DNA of 41,097 nt from Ignavibacteria bacterium (GTDB taxonomy: Bacteria; Bacteroidota; Ignavibacteria; Tepidaquicellales; Tepidaquicellaceae), in the NCBI GenBank assembly GCA_019187405.1, contig JABAQZ010000020.1, positions 104,865 to 145,961 on the forward strand. The letters run 5' to 3'. The position numbers and the translations under genes are program-made. Positions 28,201 through 37,038 of the stretch are shown here, one piece after another (position 1 is the first letter of the stretch; every line of letters starts with the position of its first letter). The notes under the pieces were generated by a model, which saw only the letters and a program-made list of their open reading frames with translations, did no database searches and had not been told where the DNA came from.

Positions 28201-29859
28201 CCTTTAAAACCTGAGAATGAAGACAGCGCTTTAGTGATGAAGAAATTAACCGAAGCCAACATAGATCTAAATGTTCTTGCCAATAATTTTCAGCTGAAGG
28301 TTTTTCAGCAGCTACTCCCATACACATCTAATCTTGAAGGCAAGCTCGATGGGAAGATAATTCTCAAAGGAACAGCAAGCAAACCATTGTTAAATGGGAA
28401 CATGGATGTTAATGAAGGAAAGTTTTTTGTTACTTTGAATAAGATGAAATATAATTTTTTTGCGAAGCTCAAAACGAACGACGAGAAGCTGATTATAAAT
28501 AATGCAAAAGTCTTTTTTACGTCTGAGCCCTCAAGATTTATATCGGCAACCGGTTATGTAGATTTTACAAATCTTTCGCTCAATGATTTATTCATTGAGT
28601 TAAGCGGCGACATGAAAGCATTTGACAAAAAAAGCGGACAGACAGAGTTGGGAATTTCCGGCGACTTATGGGTAGGCAGCGGTACTCCAAAATTACAGCT
28701 CAGAGGTAATTCTGAAAGATTTGATCTTACCGGAAATCTTGTATTGATAAAAGGCAATGTAGTGTTTAATCCTTTTGTACAGGAAGCATACAACATATAT
28801 TCGGACAATTTCACTTACGGAGTAATGATAGATTCGCTTAAGAGCCTGAGGAATCCATACGGAAAGATAATTACACAAAGCATGGACAGTGATGTTGTCA
28901 TTAAAAATCTGAATTTAAATCCTTTTGAAAAAATCCTTTATGTAAAAAACAATACGCACATATTGCAGAAGGCAAAGGGAAAAGAAGGAATGTTTTATTA
29001 CAACATCTTTGTAAAAACGACAAATGATTTATACTTAAAATTTATTGTAAATGAAAAATCCCAGCAGGAATTTTTTGGGAATATCGATGCAGCGCTTTAT
29101 CTGGATAATCACACTGATTATAAAATGAAAGGCAACGGAACAGTAACGTTAGGGGATAACTGTTATTACAAATTTTTCAGAAAATTTGATGCGAAAGGTA
29201 AAGTTACATTTGAAGGTCCGGTTATCAATCCTACTCTTGACATAGAGGCGCAGTATAAAGGATATGCAACAACGGGATCAGGTCCTACAGGCGAGCAGAA
29301 TCTCGAAGATGTTATAATTGACATGCTTGTTACCGGATATGCAATGAATCCGACTCTTAAAATATCAATTGATAAAAACGGAAGAAAAGAATCCGGACCA
29401 AATGCAACGAGTGATGCAATTTCTTTTTTATTATTCGGTAAATTTCAGGATCAGCTTTCATTTGAGCAGAGTTCGAGTTTTGGAGCGAGTCTTGGAGCTT
29501 CGCTGCTTTCGAATTATGTTTCATCGTCGCTCGAAGAAATATTTCCTTTTCTGCTGAATACGAGTTTCAGCTATGTGGATTCTCCTTCGGGTTCAGTTGC
29601 GGAAAATACGGATGTCAGATTTACTGCTGCAATAGGAGATGCAATTGTCAGATTTGGAGGGCTTATTTTCAAGGATTTTGCGAGTGCTGACATAGTTATT
29701 GACTATCCATTGAACAAGCTTCTGAAAATTGAAGCTTTGTCAAATAATTTATTTTTAAGGCTTGAGAAAGTATATGATCCATTCATAGATCAAAGCGACA
29801 TTTCAAACACAACGGGCACCAGAGCAGGTGCGCTGATTTTTTATCGCATAAAATTTTAA
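25228..29859 (+). CDS. TamB-like translocation/assembly module or AsmA-family lipid-transfer protein
   Basis: A very long protein (1543 residues) with a cytosolic tail, one N-terminal membrane anchor (residues ~31-53, ILKWVLRLFLLLIILIIGLL) and then over 1,400 residues of beta-rich repeats in the periplasm. The AsmA/TamB start (LEDGSIKVKEDTLLKFRAVE) and the C-terminal TamB domain (LLLKGTASKPLL-like ILKGTASKPLLNGNMDV, AISFLLFGKFQDQ, GASLGASLLSNYVSSSLEE) are visible. Such proteins form a bridge with an Omp85 protein for outer membrane protein assembly or phospholipid transport. The Omp85 partner gene is not adjacent. It follows the heptose genes and precedes RNase R without a visible terminator, so it may be co-transcribed with them. 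Confidence 0.85.
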   Translation: MSESEDKIQEESISSEKNTNISSKKSIPGIILKWVLRLFLLLIILIIGLLLFIQTDLFNGLALDFILEKVNESLEKKQSVIHASSLSGNIFKGIKLEDGSIKVKEDTLLKFRAVELKYDIWSLFDKEIKVNKVLIEEPEINLTNVRNEKDSLELNLNYLLRSDEIDEDTTKSEFDWGIIAEEVQIRNGSFRFLENKNSPLPIREIKMRNLDTFDLKESDITGLNLNLSAKYFPDNKEININSLSFNTNSKLNVKNLTFKAEIDEDKNETVLKNFSLSTSRSDLTINYLLMKGLNPFDKVDYEEFEKNYTEIELETERFNFDDLSYFLPQLNFLDSTVALKLKANGEYSNLNITDLTLNTPNSKYNFAGNVKNLEKPEKLFLDVTGTDLKIDPADAKLILPGLSIPDYSHVGVVSIPYVTFKGEPDRFTTRFDFKSNAGNADGEAYLDLKNTAARYKGDISVSNVNIGKIIKNKELESNINGRFNVDATGFDYKTATGRLNYSLKNTKFYGQNITSSDGQINFNKANLNLELTYNADAVKAKTKGRVNISNLNNISYDLKGTVSGLNISGFTEDNSQNSNLNFDFDINGRGTEPDAIAGNFRLNLNPSTYSDYIIPATPLDVEIDNSGNIRSITAKSEFADLSFKGDFNINELINVITANAEKIRYDLTSVYFPDSASQTVQTFSSSCDNFYLDYDINVKNLEPLYTFTGGDTVRVYGSIRGIISDSCGLFSLTSDGLLRNIKLNDSTFISDSLFVNVNLSNDINSTGPEKLNLDMKVFSNRLSIGNFPLDSTNVSVNIIEGNNNFALNTKRDSTIRFVTEGMVEDSLRVKFDTMDIAIRELRLINNKDLIVKYGSVDSSSWLDFRKFALNFGNQKLSLAGIYSFNDTSNIKISTDNLKISTIQRLINPDADTSGMLAGNLRRIEIDFKGSLENPNLYLEANSDIMKVGNTRIGRLDAILNYNDEMLRPDISFYNINNTGNIKVFGLFPFFNPLKPENEDSALVMKKLTEANIDLNVLANNFQLKVFQQLLPYTSNLEGKLDGKIILKGTASKPLLNGNMDVNEGKFFVTLNKMKYNFFAKLKTNDEKLIINNAKVFFTSEPSRFISATGYVDFTNLSLNDLFIELSGDMKAFDKKSGQTELGISGDLWVGSGTPKLQLRGNSERFDLTGNLVLIKGNVVFNPFVQEAYNIYSDNFTYGVMIDSLKSLRNPYGKIITQSMDSDVVIKNLNLNPFEKILYVKNNTHILQKAKGKEGMFYYNIFVKTTNDLYLKFIVNEKSQQEFFGNIDAALYLDNHTDYKMKGNGTVTLGDNCYYKFFRKFDAKGKVTFEGPVINPTLDIEAQYKGYATTGSGPTGEQNLEDVIIDMLVTGYAMNPTLKISIDKNGRKESGPNATSDAISFLLFGKFQDQLSFEQSSSFGASLGASLLSNYVSSSLEEIFPFLLNTSFSYVDSPSGSVAENTDVRFTAAIGDAIVRFGGLIFKDFASADIVIDYPLNKLLKIEALSNNLFLRLEKVYDPFIDQSDISNTTGTRAGALIFYRIKF

Positions 29860-29934
29860 AAGATCAATCTTCGCATTCAAATATCAAACTTCTTCGAGAG
29901 ATTTCCAAATTCGGAATTTAAGATTAATTCAATT

Positions 29935-31971
29935 ATGAAAAAGCTGAAGCTAAAAGAAAATCAAAGAAAAAATTTGAAACAAATTCTCCATGAATTGTCT
30001 TCCGAAAAATACATCATTAGAAATAAGAAATATTTCAGATTGAACAGAAGAAAAGACAAAAGTAATCTTACAGGTATTATAGATTTCGGTAAAGACGGCA
30101 GAAAAGTAATCAGGCATATTACTGGAAAGAAAGATGAAGCTGTCATATATTCCATAAAAGCCGTAAAAAACCAAAGATATAAAGCAGGAGACAAAGCGGA
30201 ATTTAAATTAATCAGAAAAGACGGAGAAGAAACAGCTGTAATCATCAGGATAATTACAGAAGGTAAAAAATTTGTTGCAGGAAGATTTGAAAATTATCAG
30301 ACATACGGAATCGTATATCCCGATTCAAAAGAAATTAAGCAGGAAATACTGATCTCAACGGACAACTTTAACAATGCAGAGTCAGGAGATAAAGTTAATG
30401 TTGAAATAATAAATCCTGAAGAGCTGAGCACGGACAATCCGGAGCTGCGAGGAAAAATAACGGAAGTATTCGGAAAGTCCGGAGAAAGAGTAACAGAAGA
30501 ATTGTCAATATTAAGAAAGTATAATCTTAAAAAAGAATTTCCGCTTATTATAGAGGAAGAAGCTGAAAAGATTAGTAAACGCATTGACCTTAAGAACAGG
30601 ATAGACTTGAGAGATAAAGTAATTTTTACGATTGACCCCGAAGATGCTAAAGACTTTGATGATGCCGTATCAATTGAAACAACCGAATCAGGTGAATACA
30701 TTATAGGAGTTCACATTGCTGATGTATCTCATTATGTAACACATGATTCGCTTTTGGATAAGGAAGCTTTGAAACGAGGAACAAGCGTCTATCTGGTTAA
30801 AAACGTCGTTCCAATGCTTCCTGAAAAATTGTCAAATGACATCTGCTCGCTTAAGCCGGATGAAGACAGACATACATTCTCAGTGTTTATAAGATTAAGC
30901 AAACGTTATGCATTGAAGGGATATGAAATAAAGAAAACGTTGATAAGAAGCAAAAGAAGATTTACGTATGAAGAAGCACAGAGTATCATTGACAACGGCC
31001 GGGGGGATTTTGCGGATGAGTTACTTTTGATGCATAAGCTAAGCAAGTCAATAACATTAAAGAGACTGAAGGCGGAAAGTCTGGATTTTGATTCAAATGA
31101 AGTCAGGTTTGAGTTTGCTAAAACGGGTGAAGTGAAAAACATAGAGCTAAAGAAAAGGCTTGATTCAATGAGGTTGATCGAGGAATTCATGCTGCTGGCA
31201 AATAAATGCGCGACATTATTCGTTAAAGAACTTTCAAGGAAACTAAAAATAACTTTACCATTTCTCTACAGGGTACATGATATTCCGAATAAGGAAAAAA
31301 TGGAGGAGCTTTCGGAATTTGTCGGACAGTTTGGCTACAGTATAAATATTGAAGATAAAAATTCATTAAGGAGCCTTCTTGATTCCATAGAAGGCAGACC
31401 GGAGGAATATATTATAAATGATCTGCTAATAAGGTCAATGGCAAAAGCAGTTTATACGACAAAAAACATCGGACATTATGGACTCGGATTTAAGGACTAT
31501 ACGCATTTTACATCGCCAATAAGAAGATATCCGGATTTAATAATACACAGAATTCTAAACGAGTACATTTATCATACTGAAAAGATAAAAGAGAGTGCAG
31601 GATATTATAAAACTGTTCTTCAGGATATTTGCAGGCACAGTTCATCAATGGAGCAGAATGCAGAGCAGGCAGAAAGAGAGTCGATTAAGTTAATGCAGTC
31701 TGAATATTTAAGTAGACATCTTGGAGACGAGTATGACGGAATAATATCAGGAATAGTGCAATACGGAATATTTGTTGAAATAATTGAATTGCTTACAGAA
31801 GGGATGATAAGGTTCAGGGATATGGAGGATGATTATTATGAATTTAATGAAAAGAAACATATTGCAGTTGGTAGAAGGAAGAGAAAGATCTTCAGAGCAG
31901 GGCAGAAAGTCAGAATTAAAGTCATTAGAGTAAACATGGAAAGCAGGAAAATTGATTTTGCATTGGTATAA
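29935..31971 (+). CDS. rnr: Ribonuclease R (RNase II/RNB family exoribonuclease)
   Basis: A processive 3'-5' exoribonuclease, 678 residues. N-terminal cold-shock-like RNA-binding domains come first (residues ~55-190). The RNB catalytic domain starts near residue 220 with IDPEDAKDFDDAVS. Asp234, Asp240, Asp242 and Asp243 match the metal-binding aspartates of RNase II. HYGLGFKDYTHFTSPIRRYP, followed by DLIIHR, is the second catalytic signature. A C-terminal S1 domain (GIISGIVQYGIFVEI, ending KIDFALV) follows. The long C-terminal basic tail of E. coli RNase R is missing, so this is a compact version. Confidence 0.96.
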   Translation: MKKLKLKENQRKNLKQILHELSSEKYIIRNKKYFRLNRRKDKSNLTGIIDFGKDGRKVIRHITGKKDEAVIYSIKAVKNQRYKAGDKAEFKLIRKDGEETAVIIRIITEGKKFVAGRFENYQTYGIVYPDSKEIKQEILISTDNFNNAESGDKVNVEIINPEELSTDNPELRGKITEVFGKSGERVTEELSILRKYNLKKEFPLIIEEEAEKISKRIDLKNRIDLRDKVIFTIDPEDAKDFDDAVSIETTESGEYIIGVHIADVSHYVTHDSLLDKEALKRGTSVYLVKNVVPMLPEKLSNDICSLKPDEDRHTFSVFIRLSKRYALKGYEIKKTLIRSKRRFTYEEAQSIIDNGRGDFADELLLMHKLSKSITLKRLKAESLDFDSNEVRFEFAKTGEVKNIELKKRLDSMRLIEEFMLLANKCATLFVKELSRKLKITLPFLYRVHDIPNKEKMEELSEFVGQFGYSINIEDKNSLRSLLDSIEGRPEEYIINDLLIRSMAKAVYTTKNIGHYGLGFKDYTHFTSPIRRYPDLIIHRILNEYIYHTEKIKESAGYYKTVLQDICRHSSSMEQNAEQAERESIKLMQSEYLSRHLGDEYDGIISGIVQYGIFVEIIELLTEGMIRFRDMEDDYYEFNEKKHIAVGRRKRKIFRAGQKVRIKVIRVNMESRKIDFALV

Positions 31972-32041
31972 AATTATTAGTTTAGAAATTTTTGAACTAC
32001 CTGCATAAATGAATTAAGTGATATTGTAATTTTTCTTTCAT

Positions 32042-32683
32042 TTATATTTTCATAATGGCATTAATACTCAGCGATAATATTAAGAGATTAAACACAAACG
32101 AAATCAAACCATGAAATAGCGCGACTTTTCTGATTTGATTTGATTTAATCACAACGTCAGAAACCTGAAAAGTCATGCCAATTGTAAATGCAAAATATGC
32201 AAAGTCAATATAATTGGGCTCTTTTGTATCTGGAAAATCCAGCGGCAAAACGTTTTTTTCGTTTTTATAATAAATATGCGCATAATGAGTCGTAAAGATT
32301 GTATGCTGAATAAACCAAGATATTACAACTCCGGAAAAATATATAGCGGTGATTATTGGAACAGGCAGTTTCCATTCTTCATTATTTTTTAAAAGGAAAA
32401 GAATTGCAACGAGACTTAAAGTTGAAGCAAAGATAAGAATCAGAAAAACAAGATAATGACTCTTGTCAAACAATCCGGAATATTTTCTTAATTGAATAAG
32501 ATCATTTTTAAAGAAAGCTATCCAGCTTAATATAAGGAAGACAATTCCGGCCGAATTCCAAACTACCATTATCTTTGTAGAGATGTCCCAATCGTAATTG
32601 TATATAATGACAGTAGTCAAAACTGCGGTGATTATTGTAATAATCATCTTATGAACAGGGTTGGTGTAAAATCTAAAATTCAT
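32042..32683 (-). CDS. DUF1345-like integral membrane protein
   Basis: A 213-residue protein on the opposite strand, convergent with rnr, with about five or six hydrophobic helices. The motif DFAYFAFTIGMTFQVSDV, preceded by DTKEPNYI and followed by residues ending ALFHGLISFVFN, is the recognisable core of the DUF1345 family of unknown function. The 70-bp gap to rnr shows no clear bidirectional terminator. No function can be assigned. Confidence 0.8.
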   Translation of the reverse strand: MNFRFYTNPVHKMIITIITAVLTTVIIYNYDWDISTKIMVVWNSAGIVFLILSWIAFFKNDLIQLRKYSGLFDKSHYLVFLILIFASTLSLVAILFLLKNNEEWKLPVPIITAIYFSGVVISWFIQHTIFTTHYAHIYYKNEKNVLPLDFPDTKEPNYIDFAYFAFTIGMTFQVSDVVIKSNQIRKVALFHGLISFVFNLLILSLSINAIMKI

Positions 32684-33235
32684 ATTTATGTCTGAAAATT
32701 TTTAAATAGAAACAGGATTAACTTTGAAATCAATTTAGGTCAAAATAAATAATAAGAATGATTTTATAAATTGATAAAGATGCAAATAAAGCAGAGAAAT
32801 CAAGCGTCGTTTTACACAGAGCTATACTGGGTATTTAAAATATATATTCAGCGAAACAAGTAGGCTTGATTTAAAAATTGTTTCTTTTCTAAAATCAGCT
32901 TGATAAGCGAATCAAGACAGTTTTTTAAAAAAATGCAAATCCGATCAAATAATCAGTTTATATACAACTTTTACATTCAGTTATAAATTTATGAAATACA
33001 GCTACTGAATATTGATATACATTCAGTAAATTTTGTTCATGTGAAAGTATTTACTTTCATGTTCAGTGAATTATGATTCGTTATAATGGGATTTGTCTGC
33101 AATTTCAGAAATTATTTATCAGAGGTTCATTCAATTCGGCTGCTATTCAGACAATTCTTCACAGCATCAGTCTTGTACGTGGATTAATTGTTTTGAATTA
33201 TTTTATGTAATCATAGCAATTTCAGATTTTCCATT
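32684..33235. other. AT-rich intergenic region with repeated GCTTGAT motifs
   Basis: About 550 bp without a gene. AAATCAAGC (32797-32805) and GCTTGATTT (32864-32872) are inverted copies of each other. CTTGAT/ATCAAG (32899-32904 and 32911-32916) forms a short hairpin, so four related half-sites occur within 120 bp. A second hairpin TGAAAGTA/TACTTTCA lies at 33042-33059. I see no tRNA or structured RNA. The region separates the divergent DUF1345 gene and the uncharacterised three-gene cluster and probably holds their promoters. Confidence 0.55.
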
Positions 33236-33973
33236 ATGAATATGGTATGGTTAAAGCAGTTAAATTCTTTAAGCAATTTGCTATATTTGAAAAACAAACT
33301 GTCCGGGAGAATGGATCTGAATGGAATAATACAGTCAATCCTAAAAGACGGAGTTAACTCAGATAAGCTTAGAGGATTTCTTGAAATCTGCATCCGAATA
33401 TCCTTATCATGTCTTAATAATTCTAAATTCAAGAATGAAATATATTTTTATCTAAATCATTCACAGGAAGACATAGCAGTTGACCTGATTGGAGATTTAT
33501 TTAAGACAGAATCAGGAAGACTAATTTGTTTTGAAAAATACTTTTCGGGAATTAATATAGCCGAGACTGAGTCGGATATTTTAAAAGCAAAATTATCTGC
33601 AATAATATATAACACCGTTAATCAGCGAATTTCAAAATTAAGGTCTGAATTCGGAGAAATATACTTTTCGATTGAGAAAGCCGTAAATATAAACATAAGC
33701 CGACACCCCGAAAGATATAGGTTTTATATAAATGGGTCACATAAATATATTTATTCGGTTTGTCCGGAAAAGCTTATCAAAAATAAAGATCAATGTGATG
33801 AAAATACGCTCCTATCGGTATTATTTGAAAAAAAGCATAAAACATTTATGATACCCGAAGTAATGTCGAGCTTATTTGAATTTATAAATAACCAGGATGA
33901 ATTCAATAATTCACTTGAACATAATTTTATGTTAACCGTTATCACAAATTTTTTTAAAAAAAGAATCACTTAA
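33236..33973 (+). CDS. Uncharacterised helical protein with faint sigma-region-2 resemblance
   Basis: I do not recognise this 245-residue protein with confidence. It is predicted mainly helical and soluble, with no signal peptide or membrane segment. Two stretches recall sigma factor region 2: SQEDIAVDLIGDLFK (residues 76-90), like the 'DAEDLVQEVF' helix, and LKAKLSAIIYNTVNQRISKL (116-135), like the helix that contacts the -10 element ('AWLYRIARNLAIDRLR'). No region 4 helix-turn-helix can be seen, so if related it has diverged strongly. It is the first of three same-strand genes spaced by 49 and 4 bases, suggesting a common regulatory job with the next two. The resemblance is judged by eye only. 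Confidence 0.55.
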   Translation: MNMVWLKQLNSLSNLLYLKNKLSGRMDLNGIIQSILKDGVNSDKLRGFLEICIRISLSCLNNSKFKNEIYFYLNHSQEDIAVDLIGDLFKTESGRLICFEKYFSGINIAETESDILKAKLSAIIYNTVNQRISKLRSEFGEIYFSIEKAVNINISRHPERYRFYINGSHKYIYSVCPEKLIKNKDQCDENTLLSVLFEKKHKTFMIPEVMSSLFEFINNQDEFNNSLEHNFMLTVITNFFKKRIT

Positions 33974-33980
33974 TTAATAT

Positions 33981-34012
33981 TGTGGGATATTATTATTAAA
34001 GGTATGCCCACA
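33981..34012 (+). promoter_or_regulatory. Stem-loop with TGTGGGATATTAT motif before the second gene of the cluster
   Basis: TGTGGG (33981-33986) pairs with CCCACA (34007-34012) across 20 bases, just ahead of the ATG at 34023. The left arm belongs to a TGTGGGATATT motif also found before two other genes in the window. Its role is unknown. Confidence 0.35.
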
Positions 34013-34022
34013 CAATGATTAT

Positions 34023-34838
34023 ATGACAAAAGAAGAAAAGCATTATATTTATGTAATCAATAAATCCCTCCTTTCAGAAAAGGATATTGCTGAAATTGAA
34101 AGCAGGATTGAAAGAGATAAAAGTTTTGATGAATACATTTCATCGATAAGGAAAATCATGTCTGATTCAGAAAATGTAGATATATATGGAATTAATATTG
34201 ATGAAGTTTTCAAAAGATTGTTCGATCAAAGAGGATACAGCAATGAATTAAGCAGTATGTTTGAAAATAATGATGAAGAAAATATGAAGCTTGCTGCAAA
34301 GAATGCCGGAGATGTTAAAGATGAATTTAAATATTTTAATACTTATGCTGCCGCAGATAATTTTATCCTGATAAGAGTCTTAAAAAATACTTTCAGCAGT
34401 ATTTACAGATTTTATGTAATTACCGACGATATGGAACTTGTAAAAAATACCGTATTAAAAATAAATGATTCGGGAGATGCGTTTATTACCGATGATAATG
34501 GTGTAGCTTCAATATATTCTGAACATGTACATAAGAAAATTAATATAAAGGCAATGATTCCTGTTGATATATTTACAATTGATACGGACAATTTAAATTC
34601 ACCTTACATATCTGAAAGGAAAAATTCCGGTACGCAAATCTCCGTATTATTAAAAGATAATGAGCTTTCGATTAATTTCGAACGGGGTTATCTCGATAAT
34701 AAAACCTGCTATCTGAAATATGGAAATGATGAAGGAAAAACTATATTACCCGAAATAATTGACGGCAGAATAATAAATATAGAAGCGGTAAAAAACAAAA
34801 ATCAGCTAATCAGGCTTGTAATAGTAAACAACATTTGA
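34023..34838 (+). CDS. Uncharacterised protein, possible anti-sigma-like partner
   Basis: A 271-residue protein that I cannot assign to a family. The N-terminal ~100 residues are charged and helical (LSEKDIAEIESRIERDKSFD). The middle and C-terminal part looks beta-rich: RFYVITDDMELVKNTVLKIN, then ITDDNGVASIYSE, which resembles the 'TDxxGxA' turn of carboxypeptidase-regulatory-like folds, and a final ILPEIIDGRIINIEAVKNKN strand pattern. It has no signal peptide or membrane helix. It lies between the sigma-like gene and the membrane protein, only four bases from the latter. A cytoplasmic partner or anti-sigma-like role is suggested by order alone. Confidence 0.55.
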   Translation: MTKEEKHYIYVINKSLLSEKDIAEIESRIERDKSFDEYISSIRKIMSDSENVDIYGINIDEVFKRLFDQRGYSNELSSMFENNDEENMKLAAKNAGDVKDEFKYFNTYAAADNFILIRVLKNTFSSIYRFYVITDDMELVKNTVLKINDSGDAFITDDNGVASIYSEHVHKKINIKAMIPVDIFTIDTDNLNSPYISERKNSGTQISVLLKDNELSINFERGYLDNKTCYLKYGNDEGKTILPEIIDGRIINIEAVKNKNQLIRLVIVNNI

Positions 34839-34842
34839 AACA

Positions 34843-37017
34843 ATGCCCCAAGAGTTGTTTAATATTGAGCTTTCTCATCAGACCTTAAGACAAACACTTA
34901 AAAAGCAATCCAGCGCTAATTATAAACTGAAAAACATTTATGAATTTCTCAAACTGATTATTGACAATGATAATCAGAATGAACATAAATATGAATCATA
35001 TTTTGTTGAATTAAAACCGGATTTATTCAAACTGGCTTTTGAAAATGATTTTAAATTTATTGATCCGGAGTTTATCCGCAATATCAGCAGTAAGATTTCA
35101 GAGATGCAAAAGTTGTCATGCTTTGAAAATGAAAAAGAAGAATTTGCAAAGCTAATTAATCATTTGAATAAAGTTTATGAAACAAGATTGGATGAATTAC
35201 AATCAGGGCAGATAAATACTGATTCCGAAACAGATGCTGTGTCGATAGTGTTGCTCGAGAACAATTCGGATAACAAGCTTGAAACAGCTTTAATACAGAG
35301 ACTGAATTTAAGAACTTCTTACAGACTGAAAGGCATAGATAAAGATATAATTGAGTTTCTTAATATTACGGACGAATCAGATAAAAGCATCAAAGATCAG
35401 CTTGAAACCGACGTAAGAATTGCAAAATCTGAATGCAAAAAGCTCGGAGTTGTAGCGGGACATTATAATTTTACTTACTGGTTTGACGAGGGAAATTATA
35501 TTTATACGGGAGCATCATTAGGAATAGGAGCTATATGTCTTGCATATAATTCTTTGCTTGAAAAAGAACTTTACAAATATTATTACAGATTTTACAGCAA
35601 CACTGTATTTACTTCGGAAATAAGTAAAGATGGAAAATTATTGAAGATGGAGCCTGAAGTATTACGGGAAAAACTATCGGGAGTATTTTATTCCAGAAAC
35701 AGAAAATTTGTTATACCGGAAGATAATCTAATAGAAGCTAAGGAGTATTTAAAAATATTAAATGATAAATATCCAAGTCGTTTACTTGAGTTGATTCCAG
35801 TAAAAACATTTACTACAGTATTCAGGAATCTTGACATTGTGGAGAGATGCGAGTTAAAAACAACAGATAAAATTAAGTTTTTAACTAAGAAATATCAAAA
35901 ACCCATAAATTATATTTCAGCGGTTATATCATTTTTGATAGTTGCATATTTTGTTTACAAAGTTTTAATACCATTTATGGATAAAAATCCAGTAATGAAA
36001 AAGTATGAGGATGACAGAATTGCAGTTTACAATAAGTTCGACAGAAAGCTTTGGGAAACCGATTTTGTGTTAAATATCAGAAATGAAAAAGAGCAGGTAA
36101 AACATAAGGGAGTTACGGAGACATTAATTCTTAATGATCTGGATGAAGATGGCAGAAACGAAATCATTACAATCCATCCATCTAATGTAGATCAATTTGT
36201 TAGAAGAAAAATATTTTGTTACGAATCTGGTGGAGAGTTAAAATGGGAATACGGTTCGCCTGCTCATGTTATTGATTATTCGGGAAATAAATTTGAGGAT
36301 AATTTTATGTATTATCTTCTTGAAAGTTCTGATTATAAATTAAATAACAAGAAATATTTTATTTCTGTTGGAGGAGTTTATCAGTATTTTCCTTGCCAGG
36401 TAGCAGTTCATTCGTCTGATGGTAAAGAAATATCGACTTATTGGAATTCAGGTACGATTTATCAATTAAAAGTTTTTGATATCGATATGGATGGTAATGA
36501 GGAAATAATTTGTGTCGGAGTGAACAATAAATTCAGATGCGCGACTCTTCTTGTTCTTGATCCAAAAGTAATGAGAGGCAGCAGTCCGATGACCGACCCA
36601 TCGGGTTCCGGTATCAAAGGTACCGAAAAATACTGCATACTTTTTCCACACACTTTTTTTACATTGATAGGGGGTGAGGGATATAACTGGGCATACAGCA
36701 TCGGCTTAAAAGATTCGGGAAAAGTTACCATTGGAGTGATGGATTTGTTAAAAGAAGATTTGCTAAGTCCAAATACTCCTGTAATTAAATATGATTTCGG
36801 AAAAGATATGAAAGCAGAGTTTATAGGATTTTCATCTTCATTTTCTGCAAGATACAATGAAATGAAATATGATACTTCATACAATTTACCTGCTGAATTA
36901 AACTTCAGAAGTTATGCAGATTCATTGAAAAGAAGCCTGCGGTACTGGGACGGAGAGAAGTTTGTCAGCGAGGCGGTAATGAATAAGAATTACATTGAAG
37001 CATTGAAAAAAAAGTAG
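34843..37017 (+). CDS. Membrane protein with degenerate Lon-type (S16) domain and FG-GAP-like calcium loops
   Basis: A 724-residue protein in three parts. Residues ~130-355 look like a Lon protease domain: FTYWFDEGNYIYTGASLGIG aligns with the 'GPSAG' region and keeps the serine (Ser225). TSEISKDGKLL matches 'TGEITLRGRVL'. LREKLSGVFYSRNRKFVIPE, ending in DN, matches without gaps the Lon stretch 'LKEKILAAHRAGIKTVLIPKEN'. LLELIPVKTFTTVF matches 'LDIHPVKRIEEVL'. The catalytic Lys of the Ser-Lys dyad is replaced by Arg275, so activity is doubtful. One membrane helix follows (residues ~357-378). The C-terminal ~345 residues should be outside and carry two DxDxDG loops, at 432-440 (DLDEDGRNE) and 546-554 (DIDMDGNEE), typical of FG-GAP/EF-hand-like calcium sites. 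There is no ATPase domain. I compared with Lon from memory; the overall function is unknown. Confidence 0.6.
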   Translation: MPQELFNIELSHQTLRQTLKKQSSANYKLKNIYEFLKLIIDNDNQNEHKYESYFVELKPDLFKLAFENDFKFIDPEFIRNISSKISEMQKLSCFENEKEEFAKLINHLNKVYETRLDELQSGQINTDSETDAVSIVLLENNSDNKLETALIQRLNLRTSYRLKGIDKDIIEFLNITDESDKSIKDQLETDVRIAKSECKKLGVVAGHYNFTYWFDEGNYIYTGASLGIGAICLAYNSLLEKELYKYYYRFYSNTVFTSEISKDGKLLKMEPEVLREKLSGVFYSRNRKFVIPEDNLIEAKEYLKILNDKYPSRLLELIPVKTFTTVFRNLDIVERCELKTTDKIKFLTKKYQKPINYISAVISFLIVAYFVYKVLIPFMDKNPVMKKYEDDRIAVYNKFDRKLWETDFVLNIRNEKEQVKHKGVTETLILNDLDEDGRNEIITIHPSNVDQFVRRKIFCYESGGELKWEYGSPAHVIDYSGNKFEDNFMYYLLESSDYKLNNKKYFISVGGVYQYFPCQVAVHSSDGKEISTYWNSGTIYQLKVFDIDMDGNEEIICVGVNNKFRCATLLVLDPKVMRGSSPMTDPSGSGIKGTEKYCILFPHTFFTLIGGEGYNWAYSIGLKDSGKVTIGVMDLLKEDLLSPNTPVIKYDFGKDMKAEFIGFSSSFSARYNEMKYDTSYNLPAELNFRSYADSLKRSLRYWDGEKFVSEAVMNKNYIEALKKK

Positions 37018-37038
37018 ATCAATATTGAGAGTGATATT

